The position numbers were made by a program, and so were the translations under genes. Of a DNA stretch of 64,000 bases, positions 9,422-17,684 are shown in pieces. The DNA comes from Natrinema ejinorense. GTDB lineage: Archaea > Halobacteriota > Halobacteria > Halobacteriales > Natrialbaceae. The stretch covers positions 2,604,001 to 2,668,000 of the forward strand of contig NZ_NXNI01000001.1 of NCBI RefSeq assembly GCF_002494345.1, given 5' to 3'. Numbering within the stretch: the stretch's first letter is position 1; the number at the start of each line of letters is the position of its first letter. The notes under the pieces are model-generated. The model ran no database searches and was not told where the DNA came from. It saw only the letters and a list, made by a program, of their open reading frames with translations.

Positions 9422-9727
9422 ATGATAGATAGACTTGAGAAGGAAGTCGATATGCTAGAACGTCATCTCCAGGTCCTGAAGATGGTCATCGAGAACGAAC
9501 CGATCGGGATCGTCAAGATGTCCAACGAAACCGGATACCCCCACCACAAGGTTCGGTACTCGCTTCGGGTCCTCGAGGAAGAGAACCTGATCGAGCCCTC
9601 CAGCCAGGGTGCGATCCAGACCGAACGCACGACCGAGTTCGTCGACGAACTCGACGGAAAGATCGACGACATCGTCGACAAACTCGACGGGATGAAGATC
9701 GAAGACGTCGCCGAGATCGAAGGATAG
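9422..9727 (+). CDS. small winged-helix DNA-binding protein
   Basis: 101 residues. An amphipathic helix (EKEVDMLERHLQVLKMV) precedes a winged-helix core (GIVKMSNETGYPHHKVRYSLRVLEEENLIEPS) and a C-terminal acidic helix (DDIVDKLDGMKIEDVAEIE). It resembles a family of small haloarchaeal HTH proteins with no assigned target. Start supported by a TATA box 31 nt upstream. It stands alone between purA and the large protein at 10001-12757. Confidence 0.8.
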   Translation: MIDRLEKEVDMLERHLQVLKMVIENEPIGIVKMSNETGYPHHKVRYSLRVLEEENLIEPSSQGAIQTERTTEFVDELDGKIDDIVDKLDGMKIEDVAEIEG

Positions 9728-10000
9728 TCTCTGGTCCGTTTCGGACACTGTCGTCCGTCTCCACGACCGACAGCCGGTATCCCGTCGTCTCCGTTGAGCG
9801 TTTTATCGGCGTTTTCAGTCGCTCGAGCGTCGCGTCTCCGTCCTCTCATGCCTCGATCCGGACGTGGAAAGCGGTCGGCCGCGAGTTCACGGCGGCCCCA
9901 CACGCCATCGAGGCGCAGTTTCTGGCGGGACGCGGTTCCCGTCGGTACCCACCCGCGGGGCGCTCGTGTCGCGTACCGAATCGGATACCCCTTCGAGGGG

Positions 10001-12757
10001 CTACAGTTCGGGGACGTTCATGTGGAACCCTTCCGATCTCGATTCGACCAGACAGAGGTGGTAGCCGTCCTTCCGCGAGAGGTTGACGTAACTCAGCTTC
10101 GAGCCACGGCTGAGGAAGCCGCCGCTGGTCGCCTGCTCGGCCACCTCGAGCGCGCCGGGTTCGAAGTAACTCGATGTAACCGCGATCGCCGCCGCGAGAT
10201 CCGGATAGTTCGCCTTCACCGCGGAGGCGGCTTCCTCCAACCCCTCGAGCATGCCCTTGGCCGCGGGCTCCCGCGAGTCGTTGAGGGTAACGAGGACTAA
10301 CGGGTTCCCCATCTTGTCGTACACGACGATGTCGAACGTCACCTCGTCGGGAACGTCGTCGGTGTCGTCGTCCGCAAGCGAGATTGTCGCGTCGAGTTCG
10401 GCCCGATCGATGCGGGGAATGGCGTCGTAGAGGTCGACCAGCCCGTTCGCGTTGCCGGTGTCGCGGATCTCGTAGAGGAGCATCTCGGTGAGCCAGTCGA
10501 CGAACCGATGCTCCATCGACGACGCGAGGAACTCGTCGTAGGGCTCCCCGTCGACCGTCGCGTCGGCCGACTCGAACTGCGTGTGGTGTTCGAGCCGCAG
10601 GTTCGAGGCGACCTCGCTGCGGTCGGCATCGCCGTCGTGGGCCGTCTCGAGGGTCGGTTGACTCTTCGAGGAGTACCGGACGAAGAGGTTCGTCCCCGAG
10701 AGCGCTTGCTGGGGCGAGAGCTGGGGCCCCGCGGTCGCGTCGGCACCCGACCCGTCCGCATCGGCCGTGCGCGCCCGCTCTCGCTCCAGTTCCGTCTCGA
10801 GGTCCTCGATTCGGGACCGGAGCCGTTCGACGGTCGCGGACAGTTCGTCGTTCTCCGATCGGAGCCGGTCGCGTTCGGTCTCGAGTTCCTCGGCTTTCGT
10901 CACGAGGGCGTCGCGTTGTTCCTGGAGAGTCTCGACTTTCTCGGTGAGTGCCGCGACCCGCTTTCGGTCCCGTTTCTCGGCCCGTTCGTCGGCCGATTCC
11001 GTGGACCGAGACTGGCCCGATTCCTCTCGAGCCGATTGTTCCTGTGATCGCGTCCCGCGAGTTTCCGACGAAGCCGCGGTCGATGACGACGGCTCCGCCC
11101 CTCGCTCCGATGAGGTCGTATCAGTTCGTGTCCCGGTCGACGAGGTCGGGCGAGAGCCGGTCCCCGCACCGCTCGCGGCCGAGGATCGGCTCGCTCGCCG
11201 GCTGCGATTGCTCCCACCCGAGGCGTCCGCCGTCGGTGCCTCGTTGTCCGGATCGATCGACGGAATGCGCCGCGTCTCCCGCCACGCTTCCTCGCGCTCG
11301 AGTTGCTCCTCGAGATACCCGTCCTCCTCTTCCGCCGGGGTCGACTCCCCGGATTGGGTCTCGGTGGCGGATTCGTCACCGCCCGGTTTGCCCGCGGTCC
11401 CGTCGTCGACCCACGAGATGTCGTTTCGATCGAGTTCTTCGGCCGCCGCCTCGACCTCCGCCAGATCGGGGCTCGTCGCCGCGTCGGTCGCGGTGTCGTC
11501 GCCGCCCGTTTCCGCGGGGGTCGCTACGTCGGCCTCCGCCTCGAGCGTCTCTCCTTCGGCCGAAGACGGCGTCTGCCGTCCGCCGTCGTCGGTCACTGAC
11601 GACGGCTCGGTCACGGCTGGTTCGTCCGTCGGTTGGGCCGTTCCAATCGATTCGTCCGCCGATCCAGTGGAGTCGGCCGATTCGTCCGTCGTTCGATCGG
11701 CGTCGGCCGGTTCGTCCGTCAGCGGCTCGGACGTCGGTTCCTCGACCGCGCGCGGGGTCGTTCGACCGTCCCGTCCGCTCCGTCCGGCGACGTCCTGGGC
11801 TCCGGTTTGCCCACCGTCCTCGGCCTCGGCTTCGGCTTCGGCCGAATCGGGACTGGAATCGGGAGTCGGGTCGACGGACGGCTCGGTGAGCCCGGATTCG
11901 GTCGACTTCGTCTCGTCCGTCGTCGTGATCCCCGTCGGATCGTCCGTGAGATCGAGATCGCCCATTAGCGGCGACGAGTCGTCGGCGGTGATGCCCTGGG
12001 GAGAGTCGTCGTCGGTCACGTCGTCCGTGCCGACCGGATCGGTGCTCGAAACGTCGATCGGCTCGATCCCCGACCCCGTCGAATCGCCGCTCGAGTCGTC
12101 CCGGTCCGAGACACTGTCGTCGGTCGCCGATCCGACCGTCCCGGTCCCGGCCGACTCCGAGATCGAACTCGCGTCGGGTTCGTCGCCCGAATCGTCCCCC
12201 GACGGGGACGCTGGGTCGGCTCCCGGAACGTCGGTCACTTCGATCTCGACGTCGGTCACCTCGTAGATGCCGACCTCGTCGGCCGCCCGGTCGAAAGCTT
12301 CCTCGCCGGTAAGCAGCCGCTCGGCGTTCCCGATGTAGGCGGCGGCCATGCGTCGCCCGCCGTAGTAGACGACGTAGTAGTCGCCGCTGAGCACGTTCTC
12401 GCTCAGTTCGATGTAGCCGGTAAACGAGCCACTCTGGAGGGTCTCGTCGACCTCCCTGAGCGGCGTTTCGTTGGTGTAATATTGCGCCCGTGTTTCGCCG
12501 CCGCGTTCCTCCATCGTACAGAGCAAGGGTAGCGACGGATCGGGGGCCTCGTACTTCGTGCCCGAGGCGGTTTCGAACTCCTCGATATCGCCGTCGACGA
12601 TGCCGATAATGCGGCCGTTGAGCATAAAGAGCCACGTGCCGGCCGCGGAGACGGCACCCGAGAAATCAGTGGCAGCGAGATCGGAGAGGCCATCGAAACC
12701 GCCGCCGAACGGGCGGGAATCCCACTCCTCGACGCGCTGTTGGGTGCGCGGGTCCAT
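10001..12757 (-). CDS. large multidomain protein: N-terminal domain, long acidic linker, coiled coil, C-terminal alpha/beta domain
   Basis: 918 residues; no clear named family. The N-terminal ~175 residues (from MDPRTQQRVEEWDSRPFGGG) form a folded, beta-rich domain. Residues ~176-590 are a low-complexity linker of Ser, Thr, Asp, Glu, Gly and Pro. Residues ~600-675 are a charged coiled coil (heptads such as EKVETLQEQRDALVTKAEEL). The last ~230 residues (from LFVRYSSKSQP) form an alpha/beta domain with FDIVVYDKMGNPLVLVTLN, reminiscent of a restriction-endonuclease-like core but without a clear catalytic ExK. Haloarchaeal homologues have been called transcriptional regulators, which I cannot support from motifs. 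A separate minus-strand TATA-like element lies within ~40 nt upstream. No signal peptide or membrane helix, so cytoplasmic. Confidence 0.8.
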   Translation of the reverse strand: MDPRTQQRVEEWDSRPFGGGFDGLSDLAATDFSGAVSAAGTWLFMLNGRIIGIVDGDIEEFETASGTKYEAPDPSLPLLCTMEERGGETRAQYYTNETPLREVDETLQSGSFTGYIELSENVLSGDYYVVYYGGRRMAAAYIGNAERLLTGEEAFDRAADEVGIYEVTDVEIEVTDVPGADPASPSGDDSGDEPDASSISESAGTGTVGSATDDSVSDRDDSSGDSTGSGIEPIDVSSTDPVGTDDVTDDDSPQGITADDSSPLMGDLDLTDDPTGITTTDETKSTESGLTEPSVDPTPDSSPDSAEAEAEAEDGGQTGAQDVAGRSGRDGRTTPRAVEEPTSEPLTDEPADADRTTDESADSTGSADESIGTAQPTDEPAVTEPSSVTDDGGRQTPSSAEGETLEAEADVATPAETGGDDTATDAATSPDLAEVEAAAEELDRNDISWVDDGTAGKPGGDESATETQSGESTPAEEEDGYLEEQLEREEAWRETRRIPSIDPDNEAPTADASGGSNRSRRASRSSAASGAGTGSRPTSSTGTRTDTTSSERGAEPSSSTAASSETRGTRSQEQSAREESGQSRSTESADERAEKRDRKRVAALTEKVETLQEQRDALVTKAEELETERDRLRSENDELSATVERLRSRIEDLETELERERARTADADGSGADATAGPQLSPQQALSGTNLFVRYSSKSQPTLETAHDGDADRSEVASNLRLEHHTQFESADATVDGEPYDEFLASSMEHRFVDWLTEMLLYEIRDTGNANGLVDLYDAIPRIDRAELDATISLADDDTDDVPDEVTFDIVVYDKMGNPLVLVTLNDSREPAAKGMLEGLEEAASAVKANYPDLAAAIAVTSSYFEPGALEVAEQATSGGFLSRGSKLSYVNLSRKDGYHLCLVESRSEGFHMNVPEL

Positions 12758-12805
12758 ACGTCAACAAGCGGGAACCACACCAAATACGTTTCGCCTAGAA
12801 ATCGC

Positions 12806-13084
12806 CTATATTTTCGATTCCGCGTCCTCGGCGAGTTCTTTCATCCGCTTGCCAATTCGACCGGCGCTCGAGAACTCGTCTTCGCTCATCGCGCTCGCCA
12901 GCGCGTTCCCGAGGACGAAAACGGCGTGTTTGTGCTCGCTCTTGGACTTGTGGACGTGCGACGGATCGACGTCGAGCTGGCGGTAGGGGTCGAACAGCGT
13001 TTCGTCGACCTCCTCGCGGTCCGAGAAGTACTCCATGATGACGACGAGTTCTTCGTGGAGCTCGAGGAGTTCGTCTTTATGCAT
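12806..13084 (-). CDS. UPF0058 family protein
   Basis: 92 residues from ATG 13084. Helical, with MHKDELLELHEELV at the start and the conserved DPSHVHKSKSEHKHAVFVLG segment and GRIGKRMKELA end, matching the archaeal UPF0058 family of unknown function. A GTG six bases upstream (13090) is possible, but a CTTAAATC box at 13106-13114 lies about 26 nt before the ATG, which favours a leaderless ATG start. It is upstream of, and co-directional with, the 918-residue protein, 48 nt apart. Confidence 0.88.
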   Translation of the reverse strand: MHKDELLELHEELVVIMEYFSDREEVDETLFDPYRQLDVDPSHVHKSKSEHKHAVFVLGNALASAMSEDEFSSAGRIGKRMKELAEDAESKI

Positions 13085-13153
13085 GCTCACGTGTAGGAAC
13101 GGTTTCGATTTAAGCGTTGTGTGGCCGGGCGTCGCAAAAGCGGTCGTGAGCGC

Positions 13154-13798
13154 TCAACGGTTCGGTACGTCCGGTTCACTGTCGTTCCGACGGCGCAGGG
13201 TGACCGCGAGCACGACGATCCAGCCGCCGAAGGCGACGGCAGCGACGAATTCGGGCACGGCGAACCACGTGCTGGTATCGGCTTCGCCACCGAGCGAGAG
13301 CAGCCAGCCCAGCCAGGCGAGCGGGTGCACGTTTCCGAACCAGACCGACGCGACCGCGAGCCGGCCGTCGCCTGCCAGCGCCGCGCCCGACCCGTAGACC
13401 CAGCTCGCAAACGGCGCGACGCCGAAGACCGAAAGCGCGGCGACCCCGTGCAGGCTCGTCTCGAGGTAGAGCGCCGTATGCTCGAGGAAGAAGACTCCCA
13501 CGCCGATCATCCCCACGACCGCGATCGAGAGGAGAACGACCCCGAGGCGCTCGATGGAGTTCCGACACGTGATCCACAGCCGCCAGGCGAAGGGGAGTCC
13601 GACCAGCCCACCCAGGATCAGCCCGCCGTTGAAGAGCGGAAACGTCGGCGCGCCGTACCGACCCATATCCGAGAGTGCCCGACCCTGCCAGGTGAACGTC
13701 TCGGGCGGGGCGATGACCGTGCCGAGGGTGATCGCCCCCAGCGAGAGGATCGCTCCCGCGATGCCACAGTACGTCGCGACGCGTTTCCTGTCAGCCAT
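13154..13798 (-). CDS. DUF998-like integral membrane protein
   Basis: 214 residues with about six hydrophobic helices. Begins MADRKRVATYCGIAGAI; APPETFTWQGRALSDMG is a family-like loop found in haloarchaeal DUF998 proteins, whose role is unknown. A longer frame from 13954 is rejected because the extra 52 residues are Arg/Ser-rich and non-hydrophobic. It lies downstream of the orphan ABC ATPase on the same strand with a ~118-nt gap and is not an ABC permease by sequence. Confidence 0.8.
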   Translation of the reverse strand: MADRKRVATYCGIAGAILSLGAITLGTVIAPPETFTWQGRALSDMGRYGAPTFPLFNGGLILGGLVGLPFAWRLWITCRNSIERLGVVLLSIAVVGMIGVGVFFLEHTALYLETSLHGVAALSVFGVAPFASWVYGSGAALAGDGRLAVASVWFGNVHPLAWLGWLLSLGGEADTSTWFAVPEFVAAVAFGGWIVVLAVTLRRRNDSEPDVPNR

Positions 13799-13916
13799 AG
13801 TACTGGATCGCACGTGCTCGCGTATCAACGTGACTGTTCGGTATCCCGTCTCGATCGATGATCGTGTCTCACGGGAAGCAACGGGGGAGGAAACGATGAG
13901 CGGTCTCGGAACGGAC

Positions 13917-15089
13917 TCAGTCAGCGCCGGCGGAAGCCGCGTCAGCGTCCGCATCGCGTTCCTCGCGGTGGTCGGCGGGGAACCAGGCGAGTTCGTGGTC
14001 TGCGGTGACGCGAACGTCGACGCGTTCGTCCAGGTCGATCCGATCGGAGTGGTTGTGCATGCACTCGATGGTTTCCCCGCCGTCGAGTTCGACGCGATAG
14101 AGGACGGTCGGACCGAGATAACGCCGGTAGACGACGCGACCGTCGGCCTCCGATCCCGCTGCGGGGGAGGCCGTCACGTCGTCGGGGCGCACGAGCAGGT
14201 CGACGGCGGTGCCGTCGTAGTGGTGTGCAAGTCCGTTGACGTCGTCACGGAGGACGCGGCCGAGCGCGGTGTCGACGTGGTCGCCGTGGACGTCACCCGA
14301 GAGGAAACTCGCGTGGCCGAGGAAGCCGGCGACGAACCTCGATTCGGGCTGCTGGAAGACCTGCTGTGGGGTATCGATCTGTTCGATGTCGCCGTCGTTC
14401 ATCACGGCCACTCGATCGGAGATCGAGAGGGCCTCCTCCTGATCGTGCGTGACCGAGACGGCGGTGACGCCGGTCTCCTTGATGATCCGGCGGACCTCCT
14501 CGCGCATCTCGACCCGCAGATCCACGTCCAGATTCGAGAACGGCTCGTCGAGCAACAGCATCTCGGGTTCGGGTGCCAGCGATCGCGCGAGCGCGATCCG
14601 CTGTTGTTGGCCGCCGGACAGCTCGTCCGGATAGTCTTCGCCGTGGTCTGCGAGCCCGACGAGCTCGAGGAGGTCGTCGACGCGGGACTCGCGATCGGCG
14701 TCCGCCCAGTCCTGGAGGCCGAACGCGACGTTCTCGCGGGCGGTCAGGTGCGGGAAGAGCGCGAAGTCCTGGAAGACGACGCCGACGCCGCGTTCCTCCG
14801 GCGGGACGAAGCGACCGTCGCCCGCGACGGGTTCGTTCTGGAGCCGGACCTGTCCGGCGTTGGGTTTCTCGAGGCCGGCGATCAGTCGGAGCGTCGTGGT
14901 CTTGCCACAGCCGGATGGGCCAAGCAGCGTCAGGATTTCGCCGTCCCGGACGGACAGTGAGAGGTTTCCGATGACGTCCTCGCTACCGAAACGTTTCGCG
15001 ATGCCGTCGAGTTCGAGAACCGTCTCCTCGCTCGTCAGGTCCCGATCTCCATCCTCGGCCGCCGTTGTGAGCAGTTGTCCGTTCGCCAT
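13917..15089 (-). CDS. ABC transporter ATP-binding protein, FbpC/PotA-like (probable iron uptake)
   Basis: 390 residues. Complete nucleotide-binding domain: Walker A GPSGCGKT (57-64), Q-loop FQDFALFPHLT, signature LSGGQQQR (157-164), Walker B MLLLDEPFSNLD, H-loop SVTHDQEEALSISDR, followed by a C-terminal TOBE-type regulatory domain. This architecture matches ATPases of iron(III), polyamine and related importers. A perfect palindromic iron-type operator and TATA box lie upstream, which makes iron(III) the most likely substrate (inference). Unusually, no binding protein or permease gene is adjacent, so it must serve components encoded elsewhere. Confidence 0.92.
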   Translation of the reverse strand: MANGQLLTTAAEDGDRDLTSEETVLELDGIAKRFGSEDVIGNLSLSVRDGEILTLLGPSGCGKTTTLRLIAGLEKPNAGQVRLQNEPVAGDGRFVPPEERGVGVVFQDFALFPHLTARENVAFGLQDWADADRESRVDDLLELVGLADHGEDYPDELSGGQQQRIALARSLAPEPEMLLLDEPFSNLDVDLRVEMREEVRRIIKETGVTAVSVTHDQEEALSISDRVAVMNDGDIEQIDTPQQVFQQPESRFVAGFLGHASFLSGDVHGDHVDTALGRVLRDDVNGLAHHYDGTAVDLLVRPDDVTASPAAGSEADGRVVYRRYLGPTVLYRVELDGGETIECMHNHSDRIDLDERVDVRVTADHELAWFPADHREERDADADAASAGAD

Positions 15090-15122
15090 AGATCGACTCC
15101 GCCGTCTGCCGGCGCGTATCCA

Positions 15123-15138
15123 TTTAGGCGAGCCTAAA
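15123..15138. promoter_or_regulatory. iron-box operator (DtxR/SirR/Idr-type palindrome)
   Basis: TTTAGGCGAGCCTAAA is a perfect 16-bp inverted repeat matching the TTAGG..CCTAA pattern bound by DtxR-family iron regulators in haloarchaea. It lies between the minus-strand TATA box and the start codon of the ABC ATPase gene, so occupancy should block initiation under iron-replete conditions. Confidence 0.75.
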
Positions 15139-15140
15139 AC

Positions 15141-15150
15141 ACTTATAATT
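15141..15150 (-). promoter_or_regulatory. TATA box of the ABC ATPase gene
   Basis: AATTATAAG on the minus strand, directly upstream of the iron box. Predicted transcription start is near 15120, giving a leader of about 30 nt. Confidence 0.55.
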
Positions 15151-15197
15151 GCCGGTCCAGTCCCGGCGAGTGGGACCCAAACGGAGTTCGGGGGCCG

Positions 15198-15665
15198 CTA
15201 CAGTTCGACGCCGCTTGGAATCAGGCTGTGCTGGCGGAGCAAACTGCCCTCTTCGTCGTAGACGAGAAACGTTCGTTTGTCGTAGCTAACGAACGGGTCG
15301 CCATCGAGCGTGATCTCGACCTCGTAGCGACCCTCGTCGGCGGCATCCTCGCCGTACCCCCGTGCCGCACGAATGAACTGGAGGACGTCGGCGGCGTCCT
15401 CGTTGAGTTCGAGGATGAACTCGCCGGTGACGCGGTTGGTGACGCTCACTACCCCCGTGGAGTCGTCCCCGAGCGGTCCCTGCAGGCGAAGGGCCGTGTC
15501 CGTTTCGCTCGCCTCGAGAACGGTTCCGTCGGGACCAGTAAGGCGCTCGCGGAGCAGTGTCGCCGGGCCGGTAAAATCGATCGATACCGCGGGCTTTTCC
15601 GGTTCGCCGCCGGTTTCGACCCAGTCGATATTGGTAACGTCTAACGTGAAGTGCTCGCGCCTCAT
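15198..15665 (-). CDS. conserved haloarchaeal protein (DUF5793-like), function unknown
   Basis: 155 residues, acidic, beta-rich. The opening MRREHFTLDVTNIDWVE and the end LLRQHSLIPSGVEL resemble, from memory, the haloarchaeal DUF5793 family. No signal peptide, membrane helix or catalytic motif is visible. It is monocistronic, divergent from the pilus ATPase gene and upstream of the iron-regulated ATPase on the same strand, but separated from it by the iron-box promoter. Confidence 0.75.
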   Translation of the reverse strand: MRREHFTLDVTNIDWVETGGEPEKPAVSIDFTGPATLLRERLTGPDGTVLEASETDTALRLQGPLGDDSTGVVSVTNRVTGEFILELNEDAADVLQFIRAARGYGEDAADEGRYEVEITLDGDPFVSYDKRTFLVYDEEGSLLRQHSLIPSGVEL

Positions 15666-15854
15666 TCCCTACCTGTTCCTTCGGACTCCGGCGGTATGAA
15701 CGTAACGCACGAAACGGACGCGACGCGGACGCTCCATCGGAGAGCCCGAGAACGACCCGCCGGAGAGACGCACGATCCGGGTGCCGATCGAACGGGTACG
15801 TAGCCATCTCATTTATGTCGGTTGCGTCCCGACGTGTCAGGAAACTCCGCGTCA

Positions 15855-17684
15855 ATGGACCAACCAGCACACACCGACTCGGTCGGAAACGATACGTCGC
15901 CCGCTGAGAGCGAGGCGGCCACTCGACCTCGGGACGAGGGGGCATCGGCGGCTGCTGGCGAGCCGGAGCCAGCCGCCGGGGACGGCGAGGGACCGTCGAC
16001 GCTCGGCAGCGCCCGTCGGACGATCCGCCGTCTCGTCGAAACCCTCCGTGGATCGAGTCTCGATGTCCCCGACTACGATCCGAACGCCCACGGACCGCTG
16101 GTCACGGTCGACGATTCGGACGGCCTCGAGGAGGTCGACCGCTACTGGGTCGACGCGCCGTTTGCGTACGTCTCGATCGGCTACGATCACGAGGCGAACG
16201 AACACCGGTATCGTGCCGTCGAGCCCACGCTCCGGGAGGAGGAAGCGGTCCTGCTCGAGACGTTGTTCGACGACATCCGCGATCCCCTGTTGTACCGCGA
16301 ACAGGACGGCGACGACATCGAAGGGCTGTTGCAGGAGACGATCCGTGACTCCCTCGAGCGCTACGGTGCCGAGGTCGAGACGGCGACGTTCTACCGACTG
16401 TTTTACTACATCTACCGGGATTTCCGGGGATACGGACCGCTCGGTCCGATCATGCACGATCCACACGTCGAAGACGTCTCCTGTGACGGCTACGACCTGC
16501 CGCTGTTCGTCTATCACGACGAGTATACCGACATCGAGACGACGGTCTCCTTCGAAAAAGCGGACCTCGACCGGTTCGTCGTCCGGCTCGCCCAACACTC
16601 GGGTCGGCACATCTCGATCGGCGACCCGATGGTCGAGACGACCCTCCCCGACGGCTCGCGGGCCGAACTGGCTCTCGGCGAGGAGGTGACGCCACGTGGC
16701 TCCGCGTTCACGATCCGGAAGTACGCCGACGACCCGTTCACGCCGATCGACCTCCTCGAGTACGGTACGTTCGACGTCGAGCAACTGGCCTACCTCTGGC
16801 TCGCGATCGAACACAACAAGAGCCTGATCTTCGCGGGCGGGACCGCGTCGGGGAAGACGACGAGCATGAACGCCGTCTCGATGTTCATCCCGCCGCGGTC
16901 GAAGGTGGTGACCATCGAGGACACCCGCGAACTCCAGCTTTCCCACGACAACTGGCTCTCCTCGCTTACGCGCGAGCGCCGCCACGAGGGCACGGACGTG
17001 ACGATGTACGACCTGTTGCGCTCGGCCTTGCGCCACCGTCCCGAGTACATCGTAGTCGGCGAGGTCCGCGGCGAGGAAGCGATGACGCTCTTCCAGGCGA
17101 TGAACACCGGCCACACCACCTACTCGACGATGCACGCCGATTCGGTGCAGACGGCCATCAATCGCCTGGAGAACGAGCCGATCAACGTCCCCCGATCGAT
17201 GGTCCGGAGCCTCGATATCCTCTCGGTCCAGACGCTGACCCGCTCGGGCGACCAGCGCGTCCGCCGGAACAAGGTCCTCGCGGAAATCGAGGGGATCGAC
17301 CAGCGAACCGGCGAACTCGACTACTCGACGGCATTCACCTGGGAGAGCGACACCGACACCTTCCGAAGTACCGGCAGTACCGTCCTCTCGGAGATCCGCG
17401 ACGAACGAGGCTGGAGCCAGAAGGAACTGCTGACCGAACTCGGGAACCGCGAACGGTTCCTCGAGTACCTCCAGGCAAACGGCATCTCCGACTACCAGCG
17501 CTTTACCACTCTGGTCAACGAGTACTACAGCGATCCGGATCGCGTCCTCGAGACCATCGACGACGCCGATGCGGACGCCACTCGTACCGACGAGGCGCTC
17601 GACGCCCGGACGGGAGCGACCAGCGAGACCGAGTTCGGAGCCACGACCGATTCCCGAACGGACGAGACCGCACCTCGAGACTAA
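15855..17684 (+). CDS. type IV pilus / type II secretion assembly ATPase (PilB/GspE family)
   Basis: 609 residues from the ATG at 15855. A disordered N-terminal ~55 residues is followed by the N1/N2 domain and a RecA-like ATPase core: Walker A AGGTASGKTTSMNA (~residue 327), Asp box (VVTIEDTRELQL), Walker B YIVVGEVRGEEAM, and a His box GHTTYSTMHADS. It powers pilin polymerisation from the cytoplasmic face of the membrane. Its stop overlaps the next gene's ATG (TAATG), so translation with the PilC-like partner is coupled. No prepilin or prepilin peptidase gene is adjacent. Which of the several haloarchaeal PilB paralogues this is cannot be decided here. Confidence 0.93.
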   Translation: MDQPAHTDSVGNDTSPAESEAATRPRDEGASAAAGEPEPAAGDGEGPSTLGSARRTIRRLVETLRGSSLDVPDYDPNAHGPLVTVDDSDGLEEVDRYWVDAPFAYVSIGYDHEANEHRYRAVEPTLREEEAVLLETLFDDIRDPLLYREQDGDDIEGLLQETIRDSLERYGAEVETATFYRLFYYIYRDFRGYGPLGPIMHDPHVEDVSCDGYDLPLFVYHDEYTDIETTVSFEKADLDRFVVRLAQHSGRHISIGDPMVETTLPDGSRAELALGEEVTPRGSAFTIRKYADDPFTPIDLLEYGTFDVEQLAYLWLAIEHNKSLIFAGGTASGKTTSMNAVSMFIPPRSKVVTIEDTRELQLSHDNWLSSLTRERRHEGTDVTMYDLLRSALRHRPEYIVVGEVRGEEAMTLFQAMNTGHTTYSTMHADSVQTAINRLENEPINVPRSMVRSLDILSVQTLTRSGDQRVRRNKVLAEIEGIDQRTGELDYSTAFTWESDTDTFRSTGSTVLSEIRDERGWSQKELLTELGNRERFLEYLQANGISDYQRFTTLVNEYYSDPDRVLETIDDADADATRTDEALDARTGATSETEFGATTDSRTDETAPRD

